A DNA stretch of 64,000 nucleotides from UBA6170 sp034429975. Lineage in GTDB: Bacteria; Chloroflexota; Anaerolineae; Anaerolineales; Anaerolineaceae. Made by a program: the position numbers and the translations under genes. A model generated the notes under the pieces. It saw only the letters and a program-made list of their open reading frames with translations, was not told the origin of the DNA and did no database searches. The stretch is from the NCBI GenBank assembly GCA_034429975.1, contig DAOUFM010000118.1:22195-86194 (forward strand), in the 5' to 3' direction. Each line of letters starts with the position of its first letter. Within the stretch, counting starts at the first letter, position 1. Shown here piece after piece: positions 8,925 through 16,879 of this stretch.

Positions 8925-9362
8925 ATGACAAATTCAAACGTGATTATTCAACAACAAAAAGGCCCGGGGTTGCTCCTGCGAGCCATCTATTTTTTCTTCA
9001 TCGGTCTCTGGCTGGGGGCTATCTGGACGACCATTGCCTGGCTGCTTGTGGTATCCATTATCGGTTTACCTTTGGGGCTGCTGATGCTCAATCGTTTGCC
9101 CCAGGTGATGACCCTCAAACCGATACATGAAAACCGCTACCTCATTCAGAAAGATGGCCGTTGGGTGGTCCGTACATCCGCACCGGCTCAGGCTTCTTTT
9201 CTAGCCCGGGCTTTGTACTTCATCCTGATTGGTTGGTGGTTCAGCGCCCTGTGGCTGCTTTCCGCCTGGGCCATCTCCGGGATCACACTCGGTTTAGGGT
9301 TGCCATTAGCTTTCTGGATGTTTGATCGCGTACCAGCCGTCACCACGCTGTCACGTTATTAA
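8925..9362 (+). CDS. YccF-domain inner membrane protein with two repeats
   Basis: A 145-residue membrane protein made of two similar halves, each of the YccF type: RAIYFFFIGLWLGAIW with PLGLLMLNRLP, then RALYFILIGWWFSALW with PLAFWMFDRVP. Each half has two hydrophobic helices and ends with a VMTL/VTTL segment. The family has no settled function. AAAGGG precedes the ATG. It stands alone between the GGDEF gene and the TauE-like gene. Confidence 0.8.
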   Translation: MTNSNVIIQQQKGPGLLLRAIYFFFIGLWLGAIWTTIAWLLVVSIIGLPLGLLMLNRLPQVMTLKPIHENRYLIQKDGRWVVRTSAPAQASFLARALYFILIGWWFSALWLLSAWAISGITLGLGLPLAFWMFDRVPAVTTLSRY

Positions 9363-9452
9363 TCATCTGCCATTTTCTTTTCTCTACTCAGAGCTCCCCA
9401 ATTATGTTATCATCGCTAACGTTTTCCAATCCTGATAACCTGGGGAGCAACC

Positions 9453-10217
9453 TTGCTTCAATTCACAATCCCAATTTTGATAATCCTGTTTGCCGGCGGT
9501 TTTATGGCCGGCTTTGTCGATTCGATCGCCGGTGGGGGCGGAATCATCTCTGTGCCAATCCTGCTCTCCGTCGGACTTCCACCTCACCTGGCGTTGGGGA
9601 CCAACAAACTCCAGTCCACTTTCGGCAGTTTCATGGCCTCGATCAATTACTCGCGCGGTGGATTGGTGAAAGTAAAGGAGCTTGGTCTGGGAATTTTGCT
9701 GACCGCCATTGGTGCCATGGCTGGAACACTGGCAGTCCAACAGATTCCCCAATCTTTTTTGGAATATCTTATCCCGATTCTGCTCCTGCTCATTTTCATG
9801 ATCATGCTCATCTCGAAAAATTTTGGCATGGAGGACCAGAAACCACGTTGGCCTGCCCGCTTATTTTATCTAGTCTTTGGGCTGGGGATTGGTTTTTTTG
9901 ATGGCTTTTTTGGACCTGGCACCGGCACTTTTTGGATGATGGCTTTTGTGTTTCTGCTTGGTTTTAATCTTAAAAAAGCCACCGCCCATACCAAATGGAT
10001 GAATTTTACCAGCAACGTGATTTCATTGATTTTTTTCGCTCTCGGCGGAAAAGTTCTGATCCTTCCGGGGCTAACCATGGCCGTTGGCCAGCTCAGTGGC
10101 GCCTTTCTGGGCTCCAAATTGGTCTTGCGTTCCAGCACAAAGTTTATCCGTATCTTCTTTTTACTCGTAACTGCCGCAACCATTATCCGCTTAATTTATA
10201 CTTCTTTCTTTTCTTAA
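9453..10217 (+). CDS. TauE/SafE (YfcA-type) membrane permease
   Basis: This 254-residue polytopic protein belongs to the TauE/SafE family, thought to export sulfur-containing anions such as sulfite or sulfoacetate. The N-terminal GFVDSIAGGGGIISVPIL and the second-half mirror GFFDGFFGPGTGTFWM are the family's paired motifs. About eight helices are visible. The start is TTG at 9453, preceded by GGGGAG. The substrate cannot be told from sequence. Directly after its stop come two decayed gene fragments. Confidence 0.88.
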   Translation: MLQFTIPILIILFAGGFMAGFVDSIAGGGGIISVPILLSVGLPPHLALGTNKLQSTFGSFMASINYSRGGLVKVKELGLGILLTAIGAMAGTLAVQQIPQSFLEYLIPILLLLIFMIMLISKNFGMEDQKPRWPARLFYLVFGLGIGFFDGFFGPGTGTFWMMAFVFLLGFNLKKATAHTKWMNFTSNVISLIFFALGGKVLILPGLTMAVGQLSGAFLGSKLVLRSSTKFIRIFFLLVTAATIIRLIYTSFFS

Positions 10218-10241
10218 AAAACAAATTTTCACCTTCTTTAA

Positions 10242-10439
10242 TACGAAATCGAACGAAAAATCAACCGTTACATGACCAAAAATGTCGTCACAGTTACCCC
10301 CCAAACCACCCTAGAGGAATGCATGCAGATTATGGCGCAGAAAAAAGTCCGCCATCTCCCGGTCATGGATCAAAAAGAACTGGTGGGATTAATCTCCTAT
10401 GGCGACGTCATCCGGGCACTGGTGGAAAGAAAAGAATGA
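10242..10439 (+). pseudogene. Remnant of a CBS-pair protein (C-terminal CBS motif only)
   Basis: From the stop at 10239-10241 the frame reads to TGA at 10437-10439. The conserved part is MTKNVVTVTPQTTLEECM, then KKVRHLPVMDQKELVGLIS and YGDVIRALVERK, the second CBS motif of a CBS-pair protein. It closely resembles the C-terminal half of the intact protein at 61759-62202. Similarity extends a few residues upstream of the only ATG (10272), and the first CBS motif is missing, so I read this as a truncated gene, not a small intact one. A 55-residue product from 10272 remains possible. Confidence 0.7.
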
Positions 10440-10453
10440 AAATGAATATATCA

Positions 10454-10565
10454 ATGCTGGCGTACTGGGGCCATGCTTTCTCCGGCTGTAGGTGCTATTT
10501 TAATGTCGCTGAGCACCATCATCGTCGCCCTCAACGCCCAGTTGCTACGCCCACAGCGCTTGTGA
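10454..10565 (+). pseudogene. C-terminal remnant of a heavy-metal P-type ATPase, frameshifted
   Basis: From 10473 the frame reads MLSPAVGAILMSLSTIIVAL followed by NAQLLRPQRL and TGA, the typical last transmembrane segment of a P1B-type metal ATPase. The preceding residues that would fit the family, MLAYWG, lie in another frame (10454-10471), offset by one extra C at 10472. Only about 35 residues survive. The intact ATPase at 54805 ends differently, so this came from another subfamily. Confidence 0.65.
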
Positions 10566-10700
10566 GTAAACTGAAAAAAAACGCTCGCTTTTTTTACATC
10601 ATTAATCTTCATACCTCGTTGTCGTAATCATTCTTTTTAACCGAGAACAGAAATAAAAAATATATCTCACATTATCCTTAAAACCTATTTCAAGACGGTA

Positions 10701-10861
10701 CACTAAATCCCAAATCCTAAACCCTGAAACCTGAATCCTAAATCCTAAACCCTAAGTCCTAAACTCTAAATCCTGAAGCCTGAATCCTAAACCCTAAACC
10801 CTGAATCCTGAATCCTGAACCCTGAAACCTGAATCCTGAACCCTGAACCCTAAACCCTAAT
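10701..10861. repeat. Telomere-like heptamer array, 23 units
   Basis: Twenty-three consecutive 7-base units with consensus NCCTRAA run without a phase break from 10701 to 10861. Common forms are TCCTAAA, CCCTGAA, TCCTGAA and CCCTAAA, the last identical to the plant telomere unit. Variation is confined to positions 1 and 5 apart from a few single changes. No coding role is apparent. Confidence 0.9.
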
Positions 10862-10914
10862 TAGAAATCATTTTCTAAAAAACACTTGTAATAGAAAATA
10901 TTTTCTGTTATACT
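10861..10914 (+). promoter_or_regulatory. Promoter with two matching operator-like palindromes
   Basis: TTGTAA at 10886-10891 and TATACT at 10909-10914 are separated by exactly 17 bases. The spacer holds a perfect palindrome AGAAAATATTTTCT (10893-10906). A second, TTAGAAA-TCAT-TTTCTAA, lies at 10861-10878. Both share AGAAA-N4-TTTCT, 32 bases centre to centre, about three helical turns. Confidence 0.65.
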
Positions 10915-10947
10915 AAATAGAACAATTATTCTATTGCGAGGTTTTTG

Positions 10948-11127
10948 ATGAAAAAACAATCCACCACCCCTGTTTCCGCCTTTTTCATGGGCATTTTCTG
11001 GGTCATTCTAACCATCAACGCTACCTTCAACTGGGGATCCAACGGAACAGTGCTCTTCTGGCTCATCTTTACTATTCTGATCGGCTGGTTCGTAATTGCC
11101 ATACAGAGCAGGATGCACAGGGCATAA
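10948..11127 (+). CDS. Small two-helix membrane protein
   Basis: A 59-residue protein with two hydrophobic segments (about 10-27 and 33-52) joined by a short NWGSNG loop, ending in a basic tail QSRMHRA. I do not recognise a family. ATG 10948 is preceded by GAGG; a TTG three bases upstream is less likely. It has its own promoter with operator-like palindromes and a terminator at 11168-11192, so it is a single-gene unit under specific control. Confidence 0.65.
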   Translation: MKKQSTTPVSAFFMGIFWVILTINATFNWGSNGTVLFWLIFTILIGWFVIAIQSRMHRA

Positions 11128-11167
11128 AGGCAACCATAAATTCATACCGTTTCAACTCCTGAAAATT

Positions 11168-11192
11168 CCTGCCCGTTTTAGCAGGTTTTTTT
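11168..11192 (+). terminator. Intrinsic terminator of the small membrane protein gene
   Basis: CCTGC at 11168-11172 pairs with GCAGG at 11181-11185, followed by seven T. Confidence 0.75.
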
Positions 11193-11248
11193 ACCAAATT
11201 TATGGTAAAAATAATTAATCCATTTGCTCGTGAATAAGGAGATGATTC

Positions 11249-11698
11249 GTGAGTATTGAATTACGCCCTATTACCAAAGATAATTTCGGGTCGATTATTA
11301 ACCTGGAAGTCAGCCAGGATCAGGTCAATTTCGTCGCCAGCAATTTGTATTCCATCGCTGAATCCAAAGTCTACCCGGAATGTATCCCGCTCGCCATTTA
11401 TGCTAATGGCACACCGGTTGGCTTCCTGATGTATGCCTTCGATCACAAAGACGCCAGTTACTGGATTTGCCGCTTGATGGTCGACCGCTATTTTCAGGGC
11501 AAGGGCTACGGCCGGCAAGCGATGCAGCAAATCCTGGTTGAAATCAAGAAACGCCCAAATATCGATTTTGTGAAGCTCAGCATCAACCCCTATAATCAGG
11601 CTGCTGAAAAGTTGTACTCGGATTTAGGTTTTGTCAAAACAGGTGAAACTGTAGAGGGTGAAGAAGTGATGTGTCTGCATTTTAAAACGGATACTTAA
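11249..11698 (+). CDS. GNAT acetyltransferase, polyamine acetyltransferase-like
   Basis: A 149-residue GNAT protein. The acetyl-CoA loop appears as RYFQGKGYGRQAM (about residues 77-89), the region resembles diamine/spermidine acetyltransferases (opening IELRPITKDNF, later FVKLSINPYNQAAEKLYSDLGF with the conserved Asn and the YxxxGF motif). Substrate is uncertain. The GTG start at 11249 is chosen because AAGGAG lies seven bases upstream. It is followed after ten bases by the TrmO gene, probably in one transcript. Confidence 0.85.
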   Translation: MSIELRPITKDNFGSIINLEVSQDQVNFVASNLYSIAESKVYPECIPLAIYANGTPVGFLMYAFDHKDASYWICRLMVDRYFQGKGYGRQAMQQILVEIKKRPNIDFVKLSINPYNQAAEKLYSDLGFVKTGETVEGEEVMCLHFKTDT

Positions 11699-11708
11699 CC
11701 CCGGCCGT

Positions 11709-12230
11709 ATGAAAAGAAAAAGGACGAACTCACAAAAACTATCTCCGCAATTTATAATGGAACCAATCGGGGTCATTTATACCAACCATCTGGAAGCTTC
11801 CGGCACGCCTATCCAACCAACCGCAGCCAGGGAGAGCCTTGGAAAAATTATCATTCACAAGGAATTGGAAAGCGGATTAAAAGACCTGGACGGATTCTCC
11901 CACATTATTCTGCTCTACTTTTTTGACCAGGTCAGGCAAAGTAAATTATTGGTTACCCCATTTTTAGATGATATTGAAAGAGGAGTATTCGCCACCCGCG
12001 CCCCAGCACGTCCCAATCCAATCGGGTTATCGATCGTCCAATTGATCAAGATTGAAGACAATCAAATCACTTTTTCCGGGGCAGACATGCTCAACAACAC
12101 CCCTCTCCTGGATATTAAACCGTATGTACCATCCTTTGATCAACAGCAAGTTGAACGAATTGGATGGCTGGAAAACAGTGTTAAACGCCTATCCGCAACC
12201 AGTGACGATGGCAGGTTTCTGAAAGACTAA
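11709..12230 (+). CDS. trmO: tRNA (t6A37) N6-methyltransferase TrmO/TsaA family
   Basis: The TsaA/TrmO family methylates N6-threonylcarbamoyladenosine at tRNA position 37 using AdoMet. Visible motifs are EPIGVIYTNH near the start, DGFSHIILLYFF, and the hallmark GVFATRAPARPNPIGLS, followed by LLDIKPYVPSFD. The 173-residue length from 11709 is usual; an in-frame ATG at 11757 sits just before EPIGVIY and neither start has a clear ribosome binding site. Its end overlaps the convergent CBS gene by four bases. Confidence 0.88.
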   Translation: MKRKRTNSQKLSPQFIMEPIGVIYTNHLEASGTPIQPTAARESLGKIIIHKELESGLKDLDGFSHIILLYFFDQVRQSKLLVTPFLDDIERGVFATRAPARPNPIGLSIVQLIKIEDNQITFSGADMLNNTPLLDIKPYVPSFDQQQVERIGWLENSVKRLSATSDDGRFLKD

Positions 12231-12661
12231 CGGCTGCCAGTGATATATTGCTGTAAATCGTGAATCAAGGCGTCGCGATCTTTCAGCAGGGTGCTGACCA
12301 TATCCCGCATCGAGATCACCCCCAGGAACTTACCTTCTTCAGTCACCAATAAGTGCCGGAAATTTCGGTTAATCATGGTTTGCATGCACTCTTCCAATGG
12401 CGTTTCAGCCGGAACTGTAACGACGTTGCGCGTCATAAAGGTGCTGACCGGTATTTCCAACATAGCTTCGCCTTCTTCTGCCAGGTGATTCATCATATCA
12501 CGTTCAGAGATGATCCCGACCAGATTGCCATCCTCAAGAACCGGCAAAGCGCCAATTTTCTTTTCCACCATCATTCCGATAGCGGCGCGCATACTGGTAT
12601 TAGGAGAAATATAATAGATGGTGCTGCCTTTAAGCTGGATTAATTCCTTAACTTTCAACAT
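12227..12661 (-). CDS. CBS-pair protein
   Basis: A 144-residue protein built of two CBS motifs, which bind adenosyl ligands and act as regulatory switches. CBS1 covers about residues 14-60 (IGALPVLEDGNLVGIISERD), CBS2 about 75-132 (FMTRNVVTVPAETPLEECM, then FLGVISMRD). No catalytic domain is attached. AGGAG lies seven bases before the ATG. It is convergent with trmO. Close relatives in this window are the remnant at 10242 and the intact protein at 61759. The target is unknown. Confidence 0.85.
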   Translation of the reverse strand: MLKVKELIQLKGSTIYYISPNTSMRAAIGMMVEKKIGALPVLEDGNLVGIISERDMMNHLAEEGEAMLEIPVSTFMTRNVVTVPAETPLEECMQTMINRNFRHLLVTEEGKFLGVISMRDMVSTLLKDRDALIHDLQQYITGSR

Positions 12662-12802
12662 CGTAACGCTCCTGTTTGTCCATTGCAGAGAATTTTGGGT
12701 TAATTGTTATGAAATTGTATCAAAAAAAAATCTTTTTTCAAGTTTATATATGCTTTAAAAAATCAGTTTTACAAAACCAGGGATGAAACCATTATGGACA
12801 CA

Positions 12803-14152
12803 TCAAAGCCCAATAATCCACTTAGCGATCGAAAAATAAATCAACAAGCCGGTTGCATCCACGATGGTGCTCATCACCGGTCCTGAAACGACGGTGGGGT
12901 CAATTTTAAATTTTGCTGCCAGCAGCGGTAGAACTGCTCCAGAGGAATTTGCCCAAATGACGATCACCAGAATCGATACGGCTACAGTGATAGCCACGCT
13001 CACCGGTGTGCCCCAGGTGATGGCACGAATATAGGCGAAAATCGCCATGCCCAACCCGAGCATCAGCCCCACCCGCATTTCATGCCACAGCGAAACCAGT
13101 GCGTCGCGCACTTCGAGATCACCAATGGCCAGGGCACGGATGATCGTACTGGTTGTCTGCGCGCCTGCGTTTCCGCCTGTGCCGATCAACAACGGGATAA
13201 AGTACGACAGCGAGACCACGGTCGCCAGTTCATTTTCAAATAAGCGCATCACCGTTCCAGTCAGGCTGCCAGTGACAAAAAGCAGCATTAGCCAGCCGAT
13301 TCGCTTTTCTGCAATATGTAATGGTCCAATGGAAAGATAAGGTTCTTCCAGAGGTAATGCACCACCCATACGTTGGAAGTCCTCAGTGGTTTCTTCTTCA
13401 ATTGCGTCGATGACATCGTCCACGGTGATCACACCGATCAGTTTGTGTTCTTCATTGATGACCGGAAGGGCTAACAAATCGTATTTACTGATTAGACGCG
13501 CCACCTCTTCCTGATCAGTCCCGGCTGGCACTGTGATCACTTCTGTGTCCATGATCTCTTCCAGCAGTGTGTCTGGGTCAGCCGTGATCAGGTCACGGAG
13601 TCCGAGCACCCCTGAAAGCACATCATTCCGGTCAACGATAAAGAGGTAATAGATATCCTCGCGGTTGGGTTTAAGGGTTCGCAGCAGGTGAATGGCATCC
13701 GCGGCCCGCATCTTGCGGCGTAACACCATAAAATCTGAAGTCATCAACCCTCCGGCGCTGTCATCTTTATGCAGCATCAAGGGGCGGATGTCTTCCGGAT
13801 TTTCCAATCCTGCCAGAATGATCTCTGCCTGGGTGTGCTCAATATCTCCCAAAAGGTCAGCCGCTTCATCCGGCTCCATTTCATCCACGATGCGGATGGC
13901 ACTCTCAGAATCCAGGGCGCTAACCAATTCCGCCGCATCGCGATCTTCCAGCTCTTCCAGGATATCCGCAGAAACAGATGGATCCAGATGGGGCAACAAG
14001 GCGATTTTATCCTCATCTTCCAACTCATAGAAGATCTCAGCCTGATCCTGTGTACGGTACTTCTCTAACACAGAAATAGCTGCGTTAATATCACTTTTTT
14101 CCAGTGCAGATTCAATCTGAGCCAGAATTGTATCGGGATTAATTTTCAACAT
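12803..14152 (-). CDS. mgtE: Magnesium transporter MgtE
   Basis: A 449-residue MgtE-type Mg2+ channel. An N-terminal Asp/Glu-rich superhelical domain (about 1-130) and two CBS motifs (about 135-255) form the cytosolic Mg2+ sensor. Five membrane helices follow, with the pore signature GTGGNAGAQTTSTIIRAL near 325. Start ATG 14152 has AGGAGG eight bases upstream and is preferred to a TTG three bases earlier. The leader is interrupted 186 bases upstream by the IS21-family element, which may have cut off its promoter. I did not find an M-box in the leader. Confidence 0.93.
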   Translation of the reverse strand: MLKINPDTILAQIESALEKSDINAAISVLEKYRTQDQAEIFYELEDEDKIALLPHLDPSVSADILEELEDRDAAELVSALDSESAIRIVDEMEPDEAADLLGDIEHTQAEIILAGLENPEDIRPLMLHKDDSAGGLMTSDFMVLRRKMRAADAIHLLRTLKPNREDIYYLFIVDRNDVLSGVLGLRDLITADPDTLLEEIMDTEVITVPAGTDQEEVARLISKYDLLALPVINEEHKLIGVITVDDVIDAIEEETTEDFQRMGGALPLEEPYLSIGPLHIAEKRIGWLMLLFVTGSLTGTVMRLFENELATVVSLSYFIPLLIGTGGNAGAQTTSTIIRALAIGDLEVRDALVSLWHEMRVGLMLGLGMAIFAYIRAITWGTPVSVAITVAVSILVIVIWANSSGAVLPLLAAKFKIDPTVVSGPVMSTIVDATGLLIYFSIAKWIIGL

Positions 14153-14327
14153 CAATACACCTCCTGGGTGATGGCCCCGGAGATGCTAATTAATCATTAA
14201 CAAATTTCCTGAGGGTCACCTGAATGACATTTCGTCCGATTATACGAATGAGGTTCCCGCTCAGCGGGAGGTTGTTGCTCGTCCATATTCTCCATTCAAA
14301 AATTCGTTTAAATAATTAAACTGCTTT

Positions 14328-14333
14328 ATTATA
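14328..14333 (-). promoter_or_regulatory. -10 half of a promoter split by the IS insertion (probable mgtE promoter)
   Basis: Reading leftward, TATAAT lies at 14333-14328. If the IS and one copy of TACGAC are removed, TTTACA (complement of 16899-16904) falls exactly 17 bases upstream. A second leftward TATAAT nearer mgtE, at 14232-14237, lacks a clear -35 and could serve instead. Confidence 0.45.
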
Positions 14334-14483
14334 CGACTGTCACTGACCGGGGTAGACTTTACCAGAGATAGTCGCCCGATGTTTACCAGGGATGATCGGA
14401 CGATGTTTACCAGGGATAGTCGCACGGTGTTTACCAGTGTGAGAAAATCTCTCCTAAAAGAACGAAGGGAGAGAGTGAACGAA

Positions 14484-16028
14484 ATGGAGCGAATCCATAT
14501 GAACCTGTACAAAGAAATTATCTATCGATTAAGATCGGGAGAGAGTGAACGAAATATCACCAGAGACCTGGGCATCAGTAGACCAACCATTCACAAATAC
14601 AAACAAAAAGCAGAAGAAGCGGGCTATCTGAATAAAGAACGAGAACTTCCGAGAGTAGAAGAATTAGACGCAAAGTTAGGACCAGCGCCACGCCCTCCGC
14701 GAATTACCAGCACGGTAGAAAAACATCATGAAATAGTAAAAAAGTATCATGAGCAAGGTCTGCAGATGACAGTGATTTATCAGCGATTACAAGAGAACTA
14801 CGGATATGAGGGCAGCTATTCATCCATTAGACGCTATGTAAAACACTTGGAACCTGACAAAAAAGAAGTTTTTGTGCGCGTACACAGTGAGCCGGGTGTA
14901 GAAATGCAGGTAGATTTCGGCAGCATCGGTCAAATCTACGATCCAAAAAGCGGAAGGATAAGAACTGGCTATGTATTTGTTGCAACCCTGAGTTATAGTC
15001 GACACCAATATGCAGAAATCGTGTGTGATCAAAAAATCAATACCTGGTTAGGATTACATCAACGCGCTTTTGCCTTTTTTGGTGGCGTGCCAGGTCGGGT
15101 AGTGCTGGATAATATAAAAGCAGGTGTGATAAAAAGCCTGGTCATTGATCCTATCATCGGAGAAGCCTACCGAAAACTAGCCCAGCATTACAATTTTCTC
15201 ATCAGTCCCAACCGTCCCAGAACACCACGCCATAAAGGAAAAGTGGAAAATGGAGTAAATTATGTTAAGCGGAACTTCTTTGCTGGACAAGAGTTCGTAG
15301 ATATAACCTGTGCCAATCAGCACCTGAAAAGCTGGGTACTGAACACCGCTGGTGTACGTAATCACGGCACCACGCGCCAGGCACCCTTGAAACTGTTTCA
15401 GGAAAATGAGAAAGAAACACTACAGAGACTACCTGTTGAAGCCTTTGATCTGTATGAAATCCGAATTGCTAAAGTACATAATGATTGCCATATTGTTGTA
15501 GATGGTAGTTATTATTCTGTACCCTACAAATGGGTAGGCTCAGAGGTGGAAGTCCATATTCGCAAACATACACTTGAAATATATGCTCAGCAAGAACTCC
15601 TGCGAACCCATGTAAGATCTTGCCAAAAAGGACAATGGCAAACCGAAATGACAGATTATCCGCCGTACAAGGCTCAATATCTTCTAAAGACACCTCAATA
15701 TTGTCTCAAAATAGCATTGTGTGTGGGACCAAATACACATCAGGTCGTTGAACATCTATTAGCAGATCGTCCACTAGACCGTCTACGTTCCGTTCAAGCT
15801 ATTTTAAGATTAGCTGAAAGTGTTGGTGAAAAACGTTTAGAAGGTGCTTGTGCACGGGCAATTTATTTCGGTATTCCGACTTATCGGCATATTAAAGACA
15901 TTCTCAATGCAGCACTGGATCGGGAACCACTCCCGGAGGTGGTCTCCTCTAAACCCAATCAGCAACCCTTTGCTTTCTCTAGAGCACCCCAGGAATTCTT
16001 TGGATTACCAAAGGAGGAAACACAATGA
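14484..16028 (+). CDS. istA: IS21-family transposase IstA
   Basis: A 514-residue DDE transposase. The N-terminus has a helix-turn-helix (ESERNITRDLGISRPTIHKY, about 18-37). The DDE residues lie in MQVDFGSIG, VVLDNIKAG and KGKVENGVNYVKR. A C-terminal beta-barrel segment follows (GSYYSVPYKWVG). I favour ATG 14484 because AGGGAGAGAG ends eight bases upstream; the frame is open further to an ATG at 14379 that lies within the terminal repeats. It overlaps istB by four bases, so istB is translationally coupled. Confidence 0.93.
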   Translation: MERIHMNLYKEIIYRLRSGESERNITRDLGISRPTIHKYKQKAEEAGYLNKERELPRVEELDAKLGPAPRPPRITSTVEKHHEIVKKYHEQGLQMTVIYQRLQENYGYEGSYSSIRRYVKHLEPDKKEVFVRVHSEPGVEMQVDFGSIGQIYDPKSGRIRTGYVFVATLSYSRHQYAEIVCDQKINTWLGLHQRAFAFFGGVPGRVVLDNIKAGVIKSLVIDPIIGEAYRKLAQHYNFLISPNRPRTPRHKGKVENGVNYVKRNFFAGQEFVDITCANQHLKSWVLNTAGVRNHGTTRQAPLKLFQENEKETLQRLPVEAFDLYEIRIAKVHNDCHIVVDGSYYSVPYKWVGSEVEVHIRKHTLEIYAQQELLRTHVRSCQKGQWQTEMTDYPPYKAQYLLKTPQYCLKIALCVGPNTHQVVEHLLADRPLDRLRSVQAILRLAESVGEKRLEGACARAIYFGIPTYRHIKDILNAALDREPLPEVVSSKPNQQPFAFSRAPQEFFGLPKEETQ

Positions 16029-16786
16029 TTGCAACCCACCCTTTACTTCCAAAACTTAAACAACTGAAACTTTCCGGTATGCTCAACACTCTCGAGTTGC
16101 GCGCTGAACAGGCAGCTCAGGAACAGCTTTCTCCTTTGGATTTCTTTGCCCTCCTGCTGGATGATGAACTGGAGCGTCGGGAACAGAATCGCATGACTTA
16201 CCGGTTGGCGATCTCCGGGTGTAATCCAGCTAAAACACTTTCTCTATTCGATTTCACTGCAGCTTCTGGAGTGAGCCGCTCCTTTATCACCGATTTGGCT
16301 ACCTGTGCTTTTATCCAACGTCATGAAAATGTTTTCTTCTGCGGTCCCACCGGGTTAGGGAAAACCCATCTGGCGAATGCTTTGGGAATTGAGGCTTTGA
16401 AACGTAATTTTCGCGTGATCTCCAAACCAACATTCCGCTTATTATCTGACCTGAATGCTTCCAGGGCTACTGGCTCCTACAATCGCCAGATGGCTTCCGT
16501 CCTGCATTGTGATTTACTCATTCTGGATGATTTTGGACTACAAGCCTTATCGCCTGTGGCTGTTCAGGACCTCTATGAGATTATTTGTGAACGTTATGAA
16601 AACGGTTCTATCCTGATTACTTCTAATCGTGCTTTTGAGGAATGGGCTGAGGTCTTTGGTAACGATTTATTGTCTTCGGCTGCTTTAGATCGTTTAACCC
16701 ATCATGCTCATTCCCTGGTGATCCAAGGCGAAAGTTACCGCCAACGTTCTCGAAGAAAGGAGGCTTTATTGAAGGCTAAATCTTGA
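16025..16786 (+). CDS. istB: IS21-family helper ATPase IstB
   Basis: A 253-residue AAA+ ATPase that assists IstA and influences target choice. Walker A is FFCGPTGLGKTHLANALG (about residues 100-117) and Walker B LLILDDFGL (about 162-170). A typical IstB opening is present: LPKLKQLKLSGMLNTLELRA. The product is full length, and AAAGGAGG lies at 16010-16017, eight bases before its ATG. Confidence 0.94.
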   Translation: MIATHPLLPKLKQLKLSGMLNTLELRAEQAAQEQLSPLDFFALLLDDELERREQNRMTYRLAISGCNPAKTLSLFDFTAASGVSRSFITDLATCAFIQRHENVFFCGPTGLGKTHLANALGIEALKRNFRVISKPTFRLLSDLNASRATGSYNRQMASVLHCDLLILDDFGLQALSPVAVQDLYEIICERYENGSILITSNRAFEEWAEVFGNDLLSSAALDRLTHHAHSLVIQGESYRQRSRRKEALLKAKS

Positions 16787-16879
16787 CCTTGAGTTGTTTA
16801 TTTTGGTAAATATCCATCCGATCTTGGTGGTAAACATGACCCGACTTTTGGTGGTAAACTCCCTCCGGCTATTGACATA

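Larger units (their letters stand above)
14338..16879 (+). mobile_element. IS21-family insertion sequence, complete
   Basis: The 2542-bp element is bounded by TGTCA (14338) and TGACA (16879). The terminal inverted repeats match imperfectly over about 26 bases. Internal terminal repeats with TTTACCA occur four times at the left end and three times in inverse orientation at the right, as in IS21. The flanks carry TACGAC at 14332-14337 and 16880-16885, a 6-bp target duplication. Both istA and istB are intact, so the copy looks recent and possibly active. Confidence 0.93.

Noticed and set aside
9995..10627. A 210-residue open frame overlapping the TauE-like gene
   Set aside because: It reads the TauE gene, the CBS remnant and part of the ATPase remnant out of frame and has no family resemblance.
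10701..10861. True telomere or chromosome end
   Set aside because: The array is internal, with coding DNA on both sides, and degenerate; only the sequence resemblance is real.
13692..14068. Open frames on the plus strand opposite mgtE
   Set aside because: Serine/arginine-rich antisense shadows of the MgtE N-domain, with no start signals.
14153..14337. M-box magnesium riboswitch before mgtE
   Set aside because: The leader contains a CCCGC hairpin and GC-rich pieces but not the conserved M-box blocks I know.
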